A DNA stretch of 13,399 nt from Candidatus Caccocola faecipullorum. Lineage in GTDB: Bacteria > Synergistota > Synergistia > Synergistales > Synergistaceae. The DNA lies in assembly GCA_018716365.1 (NCBI GenBank), contig DVKA01000188.1, positions 1-13,399 on the forward strand, read 5' to 3'. Positions 1 through 7,317 of the stretch are shown here, piece by piece (position 1 is the first letter of the stretch; each line of letters opens with the position of its first letter). The notes below the pieces were generated by a model, which was not told the DNA's origin, ran no database searches, and saw only the letters and a list, made by a program, of their open reading frames with translations. Both the position numbers and the translations under genes were made by a program.

Positions 1-6
1 ATGATT

Positions 7-12
7 CCTCCC
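7..12 (-). promoter_or_regulatory. Possible ribosome-binding site for a gene starting at the window edge
   Basis: Read on the minus strand, this is GGGAGG, followed by AATCAT up to the window edge. If the base just outside the window completes an ATG, the site would sit about four bases before a minus-strand start. It lies downstream of the terminator at 41-97, so it would belong to a new transcription unit. The short G-rich match could be chance and the gene itself cannot be seen. Confidence 0.2.
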
Positions 13-40
13 AGAGTTCAGGCCGCGCGCGGCGGCGGAT

Positions 41-97
41 AAAAAACAAAAAAAGGGACAGGCCCCTACCGTCAAAATACAGGTACAGGCTTGTCCC
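41..97 (-). terminator. Rho-independent terminator after the histidine phosphatase gene
   Basis: On the minus strand, GGGACAAGCC (97-88) pairs with GGCCTGTCCC (64-55) with one A-C mismatch and a loop of 23 bases. A run of thirteen T interrupted by one G follows (54-41). The strong T run points to termination of minus-strand transcripts, most simply that of the histidine phosphatase ending at 260. Bases 98-259 hold no gene I can support. The long loop and the 163-base distance from the stop codon are unusual, and GGGACAGG-type palindromes also occur at some mobile-element ends, so a remnant is an alternative. Confidence 0.65.
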
Positions 98-259
98 GTG
101 ATTCCATGTTTGCTGCTATTTGTCGTTCACATGATCGGCTGCTGTCAGAGCAACTGTCCGCGTCGTCCATACGGCGTATTCTTCCCCTTTTCGCAAAGTT
201 CCTCTATTGTAGGATAAAATCTGATTTTTGTATATACGGCGAAAAATACTGATTCTTCG

Positions 260-868
260 TCAGCCCAGCGGCGCGAATAAAAATTCCGGCAGCCGCTCGC
301 AGCGCGCCGCGCGTTCCTCCGCGCCGAAGTCGAGCGCGTAGACGCCGCCGTTCGGTATCTTCCAGTCGCCGTGGCCGACAGCCGGGTCGGCGAAGCGGTG
401 CAGCACCGCGCGCATGACGTCGCCGTGCATGACTGCGGCGGCGCTTTCGGCCCTGTGTTCGCGGCAGATCTCCAGAATTCTGAGGAAACCGTTCTCCGCG
501 CGGCGGCGGAAATCTCCGAAGCTCTCGCCCTTCCACGGCGGCGTCTCCTCGGGCCTGCCTATCCACGCGAAATAGTTGGGGTCGTCGTCGAGGCTCGTGT
601 AGGGCACGCCCGCGAGCTCGCCCATGTCGCATTCAGCGAGCTCCGGGAGTTCGAAGTCCGCGGCGCGCCCGTAGATTATTTCCATAGATTCGGTGCAGCG
701 GCGCAGAGGCGAGGAAAAATACAAATCGCATCTCGGGTAGCGGAAGCGCGCGCAGACGGCGCGCAGCGCGGCGGCCCCCTCGTCGGAAAGGCCGGCGTTC
801 GTCTGTCCCGTCCAGACCTTCAGTGAGTTCGCCGTCGATTGGGCGTGGCGTATCATGTAAATGCGCAT
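260..868 (-). CDS. Histidine phosphatase family protein (phosphoglycerate mutase-like)
   Basis: A 202-residue member of the histidine phosphatase (PGM-like) superfamily, probably a cytoplasmic phosphomonoesterase. The N-terminal RHAQS motif (residues 7-11) carries the His that becomes phosphorylated. SSPLRRC (52-58) supplies a phosphate-binding Arg, the acidic ECDMGELAG segment (79-87) the likely proton donor, and MHGDVMR (147-153) the second catalytic His. Length is normal for the small branch of the family. An upstream ATG at 874 directly abuts the Shine-Dalgarno sequence, so the ATG at 868, six bases behind GGAGGT, is the chosen start. It is divergent from the metallo-hydrolase gene, with its own promoter in the gap. 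The substrate cannot be read from sequence. Alpha-ribazole phosphatase (CobC) would fit a corrinoid context, but nothing here proves it. Confidence 0.88.
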   Translation of the reverse strand: MRIYMIRHAQSTANSLKVWTGQTNAGLSDEGAAALRAVCARFRYPRCDLYFSSPLRRCTESMEIIYGRAADFELPELAECDMGELAGVPYTSLDDDPNYFAWIGRPEETPPWKGESFGDFRRRAENGFLRILEICREHRAESAAAVMHGDVMRAVLHRFADPAVGHGDWKIPNGGVYALDFGAEERAARCERLPEFLFAPLG

Positions 869-874
869 CTTCAT

Positions 875-880
875 ACCTCC
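875..880 (-). promoter_or_regulatory. Ribosome-binding site that decides the histidine phosphatase start
   Basis: A full GGAGGT on the minus strand. It directly touches an ATG at 874 and lies six bases before a second in-frame ATG at 868. The second spacing is the workable one. It also puts the start just before the RIYMIRH beta strand with which this family usually begins. Confidence 0.75.
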
Positions 881-913
881 GTGCCGCCCCCGCGGGAGCG
901 CGGAAGCCTTAAA

Positions 914-942
914 ATCATAGCGCCCGCCGCCGCCTTTGTCTA
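914..942 (-). promoter_or_regulatory. Sigma70-type promoter for the histidine phosphatase gene
   Basis: Minus-strand TAGACA (942-937) and TATGAT (919-914) are separated by exactly 17 bases, and each matches the sigma70 consensus at five of six positions. The expected transcription start near 907 would leave a leader of about 40 bases before the ATG at 868. No comparably good promoter was seen for the divergent plus-strand gene. Confidence 0.6.
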
Positions 943-988
943 TCTGGCGGCGCGCGCGGCTGTTAAAATAATTTCGGGGTGATTCTGT

Positions 989-1813
989 ATGCTGAAGATA
1001 ACCGTGCTGGTAGACAACAACGCGCTCATCGGGCGCTATTTCCTCGCTGAGCCTGGTTTCTCGCTCTGGATTGAGTGCGGCGGAAGAAAAATTCTTTTCG
1101 ACGCCGGCTACTCGGGGATATTCCTGCGCAACGCGCGGCTGATGGGCATAGACGCCGCCGCGCCGGATATTGTCGTGCTCTCTCACGGACACAGCGACCA
1201 CACGTGGGGGCTTTCCGCGCTGATTTCCGAGCGCACGTCGCGCGGGCTGCGCGGCAGGCCGGAGCTTGTCTGCCATCCCGGCGCGCTTGGACGGAAGAAA
1301 CTTCACGGCGCGGACGCCGGGATGACGATCGCGCCCGAAGTCCTCGAAAGTTTCTTCGATTTGCGCCCGTCGCGCGAAGTTCTGGAAATAGCGGAGAAGC
1401 TGTACTGGCTCGGCGAGATTGAACAGCTCGTCACGCCGCGCGGAACTCTCGGCGAAGCGATGGACGAGAGCGGCGAGTGGCGGCCCGACGAATGCCTCGA
1501 CGACTCGGCGCTCGTCTATGACGGCGCGGACGGGCTTGTGATAATCACCGGCTGCTCGCATTCGGGGATATGCAACATCGTCGAGCGGGCGAAGCGCGCG
1601 ACGGGGCGCGAAAAGATAGCGGACGTCATAGGCGGCTTCCATCTGCGCAGCGGCTCGGACGAAGAAATGCGGTCCGTCCTCTCGTACTTCGAAAAGGCCG
1701 CGCCGCAGAAAATCCACGCCTGCCACTGCACCTGCTTCGCCGCGCGCGCCGCGCTCGCCGCGAAATTTGCGGCGGACGAGCCCGGAGTGAGCTCCGTCTT
1801 TGAATTTAAGTAG
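989..1813 (+). CDS. MBL-fold metallo-hydrolase, dihydropterin/RFAP synthase-like (COG1237 type)
   Basis: A 274-residue metallo-beta-lactamase-fold protein, the only plus-strand gene in the window. The metal site is visible: SHGHSDHTWG (65-74) gives the HxHxDH motif, TGCSHSG (187-193) a third His, and GGFHL (215-219) a fourth. The C-terminal HACHCTCF (243-250) matches the terminal HC segment of the subgroup annotated as 7,8-dihydropterin-6-yl-methyl-4-(ribofuranosyl)aminobenzene 5'-phosphate synthase. That name is widely transferred with little biochemical support, so the true substrate is open. The ATG at 989 follows GGGGTGA at a spacing of about six to eight bases. The gene ends in TAG and converges on the minus-strand activation-domain gene with nine bases between the stops and no clear terminator. 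No signal peptide is seen, so it is probably cytoplasmic. Confidence 0.85.
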   Translation: MLKITVLVDNNALIGRYFLAEPGFSLWIECGGRKILFDAGYSGIFLRNARLMGIDAAAPDIVVLSHGHSDHTWGLSALISERTSRGLRGRPELVCHPGALGRKKLHGADAGMTIAPEVLESFFDLRPSREVLEIAEKLYWLGEIEQLVTPRGTLGEAMDESGEWRPDECLDDSALVYDGADGLVIITGCSHSGICNIVERAKRATGREKIADVIGGFHLRSGSDEEMRSVLSYFEKAAPQKIHACHCTCFAARAALAAKFAADEPGVSSVFEFK

Positions 1814-1822
1814 CCGCGCGCG

Positions 1823-2563
1823 TTACAGCTCCGCCTGCATATGGCAGCCGCCGAGCTGGTAGTAGAGACACTTTTTGCCCGCGCAGGGCTTGCAGGGCTC
1901 CGATTTGAATACGGCCTCGTGCTCCGCCGAGCCGAGCGCGACGAAGGAGCACTGCGATTTTCTCGGGCGCAGCAGCGAAAGGCCGCTCGCGCCCACGCCT
2001 ATTATCTTCTCCGTATCGCCGAGCGTCACGACCTTCTCCATGAGGTCCTGCCTCATGCTGCCCATGCCAGGATAAAATTCGCCGTTGACGAATTTCCCGA
2101 GTCCGGCGGCGGGGTTCGCCTTGACCCACAGGTCGAGCGCCGCGTGCATATCGTAGAGAGCCACAGACCCCGCGACGTCGAGCAGGAAGCCGGTCATGAG
2201 GCTGCCTGTCGAGTTCATCATCTCGCTGCACTCGCGCTCAAGCTCCGGCCCTATCGTCCATACGATCATGACGACCTCGCTGACGGAGTCGTTGACGCGC
2301 AGCAGCTCAGCGCCGAAGTTCTCTTCGGCGACGGCGACCGGCATCGTCACGACGCGCGCCGCGGGGTTGAAGAGTTTTTCAAAGCCTTCTGCTTCCCAGT
2401 AGGCCGCGAACTTGTCGAAATTCCTTTTGTGCTTGTCGCCCATCTGCGCGTAGAATCTTTCAAGCGCCGCGAGGTTCACGCCGACGGGCGCGCTTTCGCG
2501 TTCTTCGACGCGCGATAGCCCGGCGCCGTATTCAGAGCTGAATATTTTTATCTTCTTTTCCAT
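1823..2563 (-). CDS. MetH activation-domain-like protein, probable corrinoid reactivation partner
   Basis: A 246-residue protein resembling the vitamin B12-dependent methionine synthase activation domain, here free-standing. YPGMGSM (164-170) corresponds to the SPGYG-type motif of that fold, and LRPRKSQCSFVALG (198-211) to its conserved PxKS strand. The C-terminus adds four cysteines, CX2CX4CX7C at residues 224, 227, 232 and 240, which could bind an Fe-S cluster or zinc. Such stand-alone proteins occur beside corrinoid methyltransferases and RACo-like activators in anaerobes. A role in returning Co(II) to Co(I) is therefore inferred from family and context, not shown. It lies 12 bases after the RACo-like gene, in the same reading frame, separated by one TAG. 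The Shine-Dalgarno sequence is weak (GGGA about ten bases before the ATG), so translational coupling is likely. Confidence 0.8.
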   Translation of the reverse strand: MEKKIKIFSSEYGAGLSRVEERESAPVGVNLAALERFYAQMGDKHKRNFDKFAAYWEAEGFEKLFNPAARVVTMPVAVAEENFGAELLRVNDSVSEVVMIVWTIGPELERECSEMMNSTGSLMTGFLLDVAGSVALYDMHAALDLWVKANPAAGLGKFVNGEFYPGMGSMRQDLMEKVVTLGDTEKIIGVGASGLSLLRPRKSQCSFVALGSAEHEAVFKSEPCKPCAGKKCLYYQLGGCHMQAEL

Positions 2564-2575
2564 GGCTGCGTCCCG

Positions 2576-4186
2576 CTAAAACGACATCGCCTTCACGAAG
2601 CGCTTCTGGAAATCCGGCAGGGACGAGAGCTCGACATATTTCATCTTTTCCGCGACGGATTTCGTCCTTTCGTAGAACTCCGCAGAGGCGAGCGCGAGGC
2701 TCGCGCCGAGGCCGGAGGAATTTTTCACGCCGCGTATCTTCGCGCGGCCGATGTCCGGTATCAGCCCGGCCGCTATCGCGCTCTCTATGTCGATGTTGTT
2801 GCCGAAGGCCCCCGCAAGGTAGACTTCCGATATTTCGTCCTTCGTTATGCCGGCGCGTTCGAGCATGACCTCCGTTCCGACCTTGACGGCCCCCGCCGCA
2901 AGCTGCACTTCGCGGATGTCCTTCTGCGTGAGGTATATCGGATTTTCCTCGTCGGTGAGCAGGAGCTGCACCATGCCGTTTGCGTTTCTGGAGAGGCGGT
3001 GTTTGAAGCGCGGGTCTTCGCACTTCTCGGGCGCGGTGAAGCGTCCGTTAGGCTCGACCACACCCTCGCGCAGGACGACCATAATCGCGTCGATGAGCCC
3101 GGAGCCGCAGAGGCCTATGGGCTTCGCCTCCCCTATGGTCTTGTACCTGAGCTCGCCGTCCTCCATGTAGATTTTTTCAATCGCGCCGACGCTCGCGCGC
3201 ATCCCGTACTGTATGCGCGCCCCTTCGAAGGCCGGCCCCGCCGCCGTAGCGCAGCAGAAAAGGCCGTCGCGGCTGCCGATGACTATTTCGTTGTTCGTGC
3301 CGATGTCGACGAGCAGATTCACGCCCTCCGCCTTCTCCATCGATAGCGCGGCGACGCCCGCGACGATGTCCGCTCCGACGTAGCCCGCGACGTTCGGCAG
3401 CATCTTTATGACGCCGTTCTCGTTTATATGAATTCCTATTTCGGAGGCCTTGAAGGGCGGGTAGAGCAGGAACTGCGGATTGTATGGACTGCGCCCTATG
3501 CTCTCGGGCGATACGCCCGCGAAGAGATGTTCCATAACCGTGTTGCCCGCTATGACGATTTCAGCGATGTCTGTCTTTTTTATGTTATTGCGTCCGGCGA
3601 GCGTCCCGAGGCTTCTGTCCATCTCCTCGGTGAGGACGCTCTGGATTTTCGCAAGCGCTTCCTGCGAGGCCGACGAGTAGGCGATTCTCGAAATTACGTC
3701 GTCGCCGTATGCGACCTGCGGATTGAGGAAAGAAATTTTGTCGAGTTCGCACCGCTCTTCGAGGTCGAAGAGGTAGCAGACGACCGTCGTCGTGCCGATG
3801 TCGACCGACACTCCGTATCCGCGCGCGTCGGGCGCCCAGTCGGAGATGTTGTCGGAGAAGCCTTCGAGTATGCTGTGCCCCTTCGATTCTACGCGGTCGA
3901 CGACAGTCACGGAGCCACTGCGCACTACGCGCGCGCAGCACGAAAGGCGCATACCGGCCTTCACGTCAGATTCGCTCAGCACGTTCTTCTCCGTCTCGCC
4001 GATGGGCGAAAGCGGGTCGTCCGCGCCGGTCTTTACGCGGCATTTGCCGCAGACGCCAGCGCCTCCGCAGTGGCGGCCTATCCTTACGTCGGCCGCGTCT
4101 GCGGCCTCGGTGAGCGGCGTACCCGCCGCGACGCGCGCGGTCACGCCGTCGGGAAGAAATTTTATCTCGCACATTTTTTCATCCAT
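2576..4186 (-). CDS. RACo-like corrinoid protein reductive activator (2Fe-2S plus ASKHA ATPase, DUF4445)
   Basis: A 536-residue homologue of RACo/RamA-type activators, which use ATP to drive reduction of inactive Co(II) corrinoid proteins to Co(I). The N-terminal ferredoxin-like domain has CX5CX2C at residues 40, 46 and 49 and a fourth ligand at 83 or 84 (SCCA), the plant-type 2Fe-2S pattern. The rest (about 125-536) is the ASKHA-fold DUF4445 region: VDIGTTTVVC (128-137) and LVDIGTNNE (292-300) are phosphate loops, and GLCGSGLIDA (358-367) and LAGAFGNN (457-464) are further family motifs. The ATG at 4186 overlaps the aminotransferase stop in TAATG and has GAGG nine bases upstream. An alternative ATG at 4195 has its Shine-Dalgarno directly abutting. 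The partner is presumably the corrinoid protein at 10235-10861. Confidence 0.9.
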   Translation of the reverse strand: MDEKMCEIKFLPDGVTARVAAGTPLTEAADAADVRIGRHCGGAGVCGKCRVKTGADDPLSPIGETEKNVLSESDVKAGMRLSCCARVVRSGSVTVVDRVESKGHSILEGFSDNISDWAPDARGYGVSVDIGTTTVVCYLFDLEERCELDKISFLNPQVAYGDDVISRIAYSSASQEALAKIQSVLTEEMDRSLGTLAGRNNIKKTDIAEIVIAGNTVMEHLFAGVSPESIGRSPYNPQFLLYPPFKASEIGIHINENGVIKMLPNVAGYVGADIVAGVAALSMEKAEGVNLLVDIGTNNEIVIGSRDGLFCCATAAGPAFEGARIQYGMRASVGAIEKIYMEDGELRYKTIGEAKPIGLCGSGLIDAIMVVLREGVVEPNGRFTAPEKCEDPRFKHRLSRNANGMVQLLLTDEENPIYLTQKDIREVQLAAGAVKVGTEVMLERAGITKDEISEVYLAGAFGNNIDIESAIAAGLIPDIGRAKIRGVKNSSGLGASLALASAEFYERTKSVAEKMKYVELSSLPDFQKRFVKAMSF

Positions 4187-5532
4187 TAAGCCCATCCTCT
4201 CGCAAAAGTCAGAACTTCGTCGCCTATCAGGCCGTTTTGATAATCTTCGATAGATTTGCGCAGTATCTCAAGCGCGCGCTCCGTCTCCTCTTCCGTTATG
4301 ACGAGCGGCGGCTGTATCCGCAGCACGTTGTCGCTGAGGAAGGTGATTATCAGCCCGCGCTCCCAGCAGCGGTAGCATATCTTCGCGCACGCGCCGCGGT
4401 CCGGCTCGCCGTTTGCGTCCACGATCTCCTGCGCTATCGTGAGGCCGAGGCCGCGCGTCTCGCCGAGGAGCGGCAGAGATTTTTTCATCTCCGCGAGCTT
4501 CGCCTTTATATTCTCGCCCGTGCGGACGCTTTTTTCAATTAAATTTTCATCTTCGATGATTTTTATCGTTTCGAGTGCGGCGCGGCAGCAGACGGCGTTC
4601 GCCGCGAGCGTTATGCAGTGGCCCGGGTCGCGCAGCGAGTCCGCTATCTCCGCGCGCATGACGACCGCGGAGAGCGGCATACCGGAGGCGAGCGACTTCG
4701 CTATCGCTATGATGTCCGGCTCGACGCCGAAATGCTCGATGGCGAACCATTTGCCGGTGCGCCCCATGCCCTGCTGCACCTCGTCGGAGACGAAGAGGAT
4801 TCCGTGCCTGCGGCAGAGCGCGGCGAGCTCGCGCACCCAGCGCGCGGGAGGCACGACGAGGCCGATGTCGCCGCCTATCGGCTCAATGATGACCGCCGCC
4901 ACCTCGTCTGGCGGAAGGTAGAGCGAAAAGGCCGTCTTTATCTCTTCAAGACAGGCGAGCGAGCAGCTCTCAGGCTTCTCATGCCAGGCGCATTTCGCGC
5001 ACTGCGGATAGCTGAAATGGTGGAAGCCCGGCAGCATCGGCCCGATGCCGCGCCTCATGTTGAGCGAGATCGCGGAGGCCGAGAGCGCGCCGTAGGTAGC
5101 GCCGTGATAGGCCGTCTTGAAGGTTATGATGTCGCTGCGCCCCGTGTACTTGCGCGCGAACTTTATAGCGCCGTCTATCGCGTCGGAACCGGAGAGGCCG
5201 TAGGAGACTTTTTTCGTAAAGCCGCCCGGAGTTATCTGCGCGAGCTTCTCCGCAAGCTCGACGGACGATTCCTCGTACATATAGCCGGTGGTGTAGCAGA
5301 GCAGCCGCTCCGCCTGTTCCTTTATCGCGGCGACTACTCGCGGGTGGCAGGTTCCTGTGTTGAGCGAGGCCGCGCCCGCAGCGAAGTCTATATATTCGTT
5401 GCCGTCCGCGTCGCGCAGCGTCGAGCCGGAGCCGGACGCGACGGCGAAGGGATAGTAGGGCGAACGCGACGACGGGGCTACCCATTTTTCATCGCGCGCG
5501 ACGATTTCAAGCGATTTGCTGATGTCTCTCAT
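4186..5532 (-). CDS. Class III PLP-dependent aminotransferase (4-aminobutyrate/omega-amino acid type)
   Basis: A 448-residue fold-type I PLP enzyme of the class III (GabT/ArgD) family. Conserved features are SYGLSGSDAIDGA (110-122) at the phosphate site, TAYHGATYGALS (140-151), IIEPIGGD (215-222), SDEVQQGMGRTG (249-260) with the PLP Asp250, and the Schiff-base Lys279 in IAIAKSLASG. Members transfer an amino group, often from an omega-amino acid, to a 2-oxo acid. The substrate here is unknown. A four-cysteine insertion, CX2CX8CX3C (178-194), interrupts the middle of the protein and resembles one in a subgroup of 4-aminobutyrate aminotransferases. The ATG at 5532 has GGGAGG eight bases upstream. 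The stop overlaps the RACo-like start by one base, so the aminotransferase is translated with the corrinoid-activation genes, which suggests a shared pathway. No convincing promoter was found just upstream. Confidence 0.9.
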   Translation of the reverse strand: MRDISKSLEIVARDEKWVAPSSRSPYYPFAVASGSGSTLRDADGNEYIDFAAGAASLNTGTCHPRVVAAIKEQAERLLCYTTGYMYEESSVELAEKLAQITPGGFTKKVSYGLSGSDAIDGAIKFARKYTGRSDIITFKTAYHGATYGALSASAISLNMRRGIGPMLPGFHHFSYPQCAKCAWHEKPESCSLACLEEIKTAFSLYLPPDEVAAVIIEPIGGDIGLVVPPARWVRELAALCRRHGILFVSDEVQQGMGRTGKWFAIEHFGVEPDIIAIAKSLASGMPLSAVVMRAEIADSLRDPGHCITLAANAVCCRAALETIKIIEDENLIEKSVRTGENIKAKLAEMKKSLPLLGETRGLGLTIAQEIVDANGEPDRGACAKICYRCWERGLIITFLSDNVLRIQPPLVITEEETERALEILRKSIEDYQNGLIGDEVLTFARGWA

Positions 5533-5565
5533 ATCTGCGGCCTCCCGTGTTTTAATACTTAAAGA

Positions 5566-5600
5566 GAGGACGAAGTTCTTCTCTCAAAGACTTCGTCCTC
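5566..5600 (-). terminator. Hairpin terminator after nhaC, or attenuator before the aminotransferase operon
   Basis: A perfect 11-base-pair stem, GAGGACGAAGT (5566-5576) with ACTTCGTCCTC (5590-5600), around a 13-base loop. It sits 45 bases past the nhaC stop. On the minus strand it is followed by TCTTTAAG, a modest U tract, so termination may be partial. With no clear promoter between it and the aminotransferase gene, leaky read-through from nhaC is possible. Confidence 0.6.
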
Positions 5601-5645
5601 GTTTGTTGCGTTATGCTTTATGCCGCAGTCACGGCTTGGACGGAG

Positions 5646-7181
5646 CTACGCTTCCTTCGCGAAGGTGAGCGCAGTGCGTCTCTCGACGTGGTCGTGCTTG
5701 TCCTTGCCCCAGTAAACTCCGATGCCGAGGTAGGAGATGATTACCGCGAATATCGGGTTGATGATGTTCAGGAAGCAATAGGGCGCGTATTCGAGCGTAG
5801 GCACGCCGAGCGCGTTGGACTGGAAGGCTCCGCAGCCCGTCCACGGGATGAGGACCGCCGTCAGAGTTCCGCTGTCTTCGAGCGAGCGTGAGAGCATACG
5901 CGGCGAGAGATCGCTCTTCTCTACGGCTTCGCGGAACATACGTCCGGGAACGACGATTCCGAGGTACTGGTCGCCGAGGAAGAAGTTGCTGACGAAGCAG
6001 GAAATTACGACGAGAAGGATGAAGTCGCCGACGCGGCGGACCTTGTAGAGCAGCGGGTTGAGCAGTACGCTGAGGTAGCCGCAGCGCTCCATGATGCCGC
6101 CGAGGACGAGCGCGATCATGATCATCGAGAGCGACCACATCATGCTGTCGATACCGCCGCGGTTCAGAAGCTCGGCGACCATGCCGCCGACTTCGTGCGC
6201 GAGCTCAGGGTCGACGCCTGTGATGCCGTGTTCGGCGAGTATCGCGGGAACGGCGGCTACGTCGGCGTTCCCGAGCGCGGTCGCAACCGTCGATTCATAG
6301 CCGTAGTGTATCGCTGTCATCGCGTCGCCGAGGCTTACTCCGTGGCACATAGCGATGACGGATGCGGAAAGCGTGCCTGCGACCATACCGGGAATTGCTG
6401 GGCACTTAAGAAGTACGAGCCCGATTACGACGACCGGCGGGATTGCGACGAGCAGAGGGTTAAGGTCGAACTCGGCCGCGATTATCTGCTGGAAGGCGAC
6501 GATGCGGCTGGCGTCGAAATTCTCTCCGCCGCCGGAATACTGCATGCCGAGCACTATGGCTATGATGCAGACGATGATGTACGACGGACCCGTCGTCCAC
6601 ATCATTGCGCGGATGTGGTCGAAGAGGTTTGAGCCGGAAACTGCAGGAGCGAGGTTCGTCGTGTCGGAGAGCGGCGACATTTTGTCTCCGAGGTATGCGC
6701 CGGAAATAATGAAACCGGCTGTAAGCGGCGCAGGAATGTTAAGTCCAGCCGCAATTCCTATAAGCGCGACGCCGACCGTCGCGCCGACGCCCCACGAAGC
6801 ACCTATCGCGATACCTATTATCGAGCAGATGAGCAGCGAGGCGAGAAGGAAAATGCCTGGAGAGAGAAGATTAAAGCCATAATAGATAAGTCCGGGGACG
6901 ACACCGGCCTGCACCCAGGCTCCGACGAGCATACCAATCGTTATCAGTATCAGAAGAGCGCCGAGCGAAGAGGTGATGGCGTTGAATACTGCGACTTCCA
7001 TATCCTCCCATGAAACTCCGACGACGAACTTGCCTATGAGCGCCGCGGCTGTCGCGGCCATTGCGATAGGCACGTGCGCGTCCATCCCGAGTCCGAGGAG
7101 TCCGTATGCGATTATCGCGGCGATGATGACGAACGTTCCTAGCGCTACGGCAAAGCTTGGTTTCTTGTCTGTTGTTGCCAT
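5646..7181 (-). CDS. nhaC: NhaC family Na+/H+ antiporter-type membrane carrier
   Basis: A 511-residue, very hydrophobic inner-membrane protein with about eleven or twelve predicted transmembrane segments (for example about 10-32, 37-55, 66-92, 106-127, 130-148, 198-213, 243-258, 350-364 and 385-402). GAYLGDKMSPLSDTTNLAP (161-179) and the C-terminal stretch containing SGTLTAVLIPWTGCGAFQS (437-455) are typical NhaC-family signatures. Family members exchange Na+ for H+, and some exchange organic anions such as malate and lactate (MleN type). NhaC proteins are common near amino-acid and methylamine genes, so uptake of the pathway substrate is a reasonable but unproven role. The ATG at 7181 has GGAGG eight bases upstream and a good promoter precedes it. 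It lies between the two halves of the corrinoid system, on the same strand. Confidence 0.9.
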   Translation of the reverse strand: MATTDKKPSFAVALGTFVIIAAIIAYGLLGLGMDAHVPIAMAATAAALIGKFVVGVSWEDMEVAVFNAITSSLGALLILITIGMLVGAWVQAGVVPGLIYYGFNLLSPGIFLLASLLICSIIGIAIGASWGVGATVGVALIGIAAGLNIPAPLTAGFIISGAYLGDKMSPLSDTTNLAPAVSGSNLFDHIRAMMWTTGPSYIIVCIIAIVLGMQYSGGGENFDASRIVAFQQIIAAEFDLNPLLVAIPPVVVIGLVLLKCPAIPGMVAGTLSASVIAMCHGVSLGDAMTAIHYGYESTVATALGNADVAAVPAILAEHGITGVDPELAHEVGGMVAELLNRGGIDSMMWSLSMIMIALVLGGIMERCGYLSVLLNPLLYKVRRVGDFILLVVISCFVSNFFLGDQYLGIVVPGRMFREAVEKSDLSPRMLSRSLEDSGTLTAVLIPWTGCGAFQSNALGVPTLEYAPYCFLNIINPIFAVIISYLGIGVYWGKDKHDHVERRTALTFAKEA

Positions 7182-7216
7182 TTCCTGTTCCTCCGCTTCT
7201 TTAATTGGATTGCATA

Positions 7217-7245
7217 ATAATAAACTAAAATAGTCCGCGCGGCAA
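7217..7245 (-). promoter_or_regulatory. Sigma70-type promoter for nhaC
   Basis: Minus-strand TTGCCG (7245-7240) and TATTAT (7222-7217) are spaced by exactly 17 bases in an AT-rich stretch just past the terminator of the UroD gene. The inferred start near 7210 gives a leader of about 29 bases containing the GGAGG. This makes nhaC a separately transcribed unit. Confidence 0.6.
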
Positions 7246-7268
7246 ATTAAACGACGTTCGCCGCGGAC
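7233..7268. repeat. Imperfect inverted repeat across the nhaC -35 region
   Basis: GTCCGCG-C-GGC (7233-7243) is the inverted match of GCCGCGGAC (7260-7268), with one unpaired C and a 16-base centre. It covers the -35 box at 7240-7245, so it could be an operator. On the minus strand the second arm is followed by TATTTTAGTTT, so a second terminator in tandem with the hairpin at 7284-7309 is the alternative. Confidence 0.4.
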
Positions 7269-7276
7269 TTAGGCAT

Positions 7277-7309
7277 AAAAGAACGCGCGCTCCATGACCG
7301 GAGCGCGCG
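7277..7309 (-). terminator. Rho-independent terminator of the corrinoid methyltransferase operon
   Basis: A GC-rich 10-base-pair stem, CGCGCGCTCC (7284-7293) with GGAGCGCGCG (7300-7309), with a 6-base loop. On the minus strand it is followed by TTCTTTT. It begins eight bases after the TAG of the UroD-thioredoxin gene and ends that transcript. Confidence 0.8.
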
Positions 7310-7317
7310 CGAAAAAA

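Noticed and set aside
55..97. Terminal inverted repeat of a mobile element
   Set aside because: No transposase or second copy is in the window. The adjacent T run on the minus strand makes a terminator the simpler explanation.
869..1726. N-terminal extension of the histidine phosphatase frame up to 1726
   Set aside because: It lies antisense to the well-supported metallo-hydrolase gene and resembles no family. The Shine-Dalgarno at 875-880, the promoter at 914-942 and the RHAQS motif place the true start at 868.
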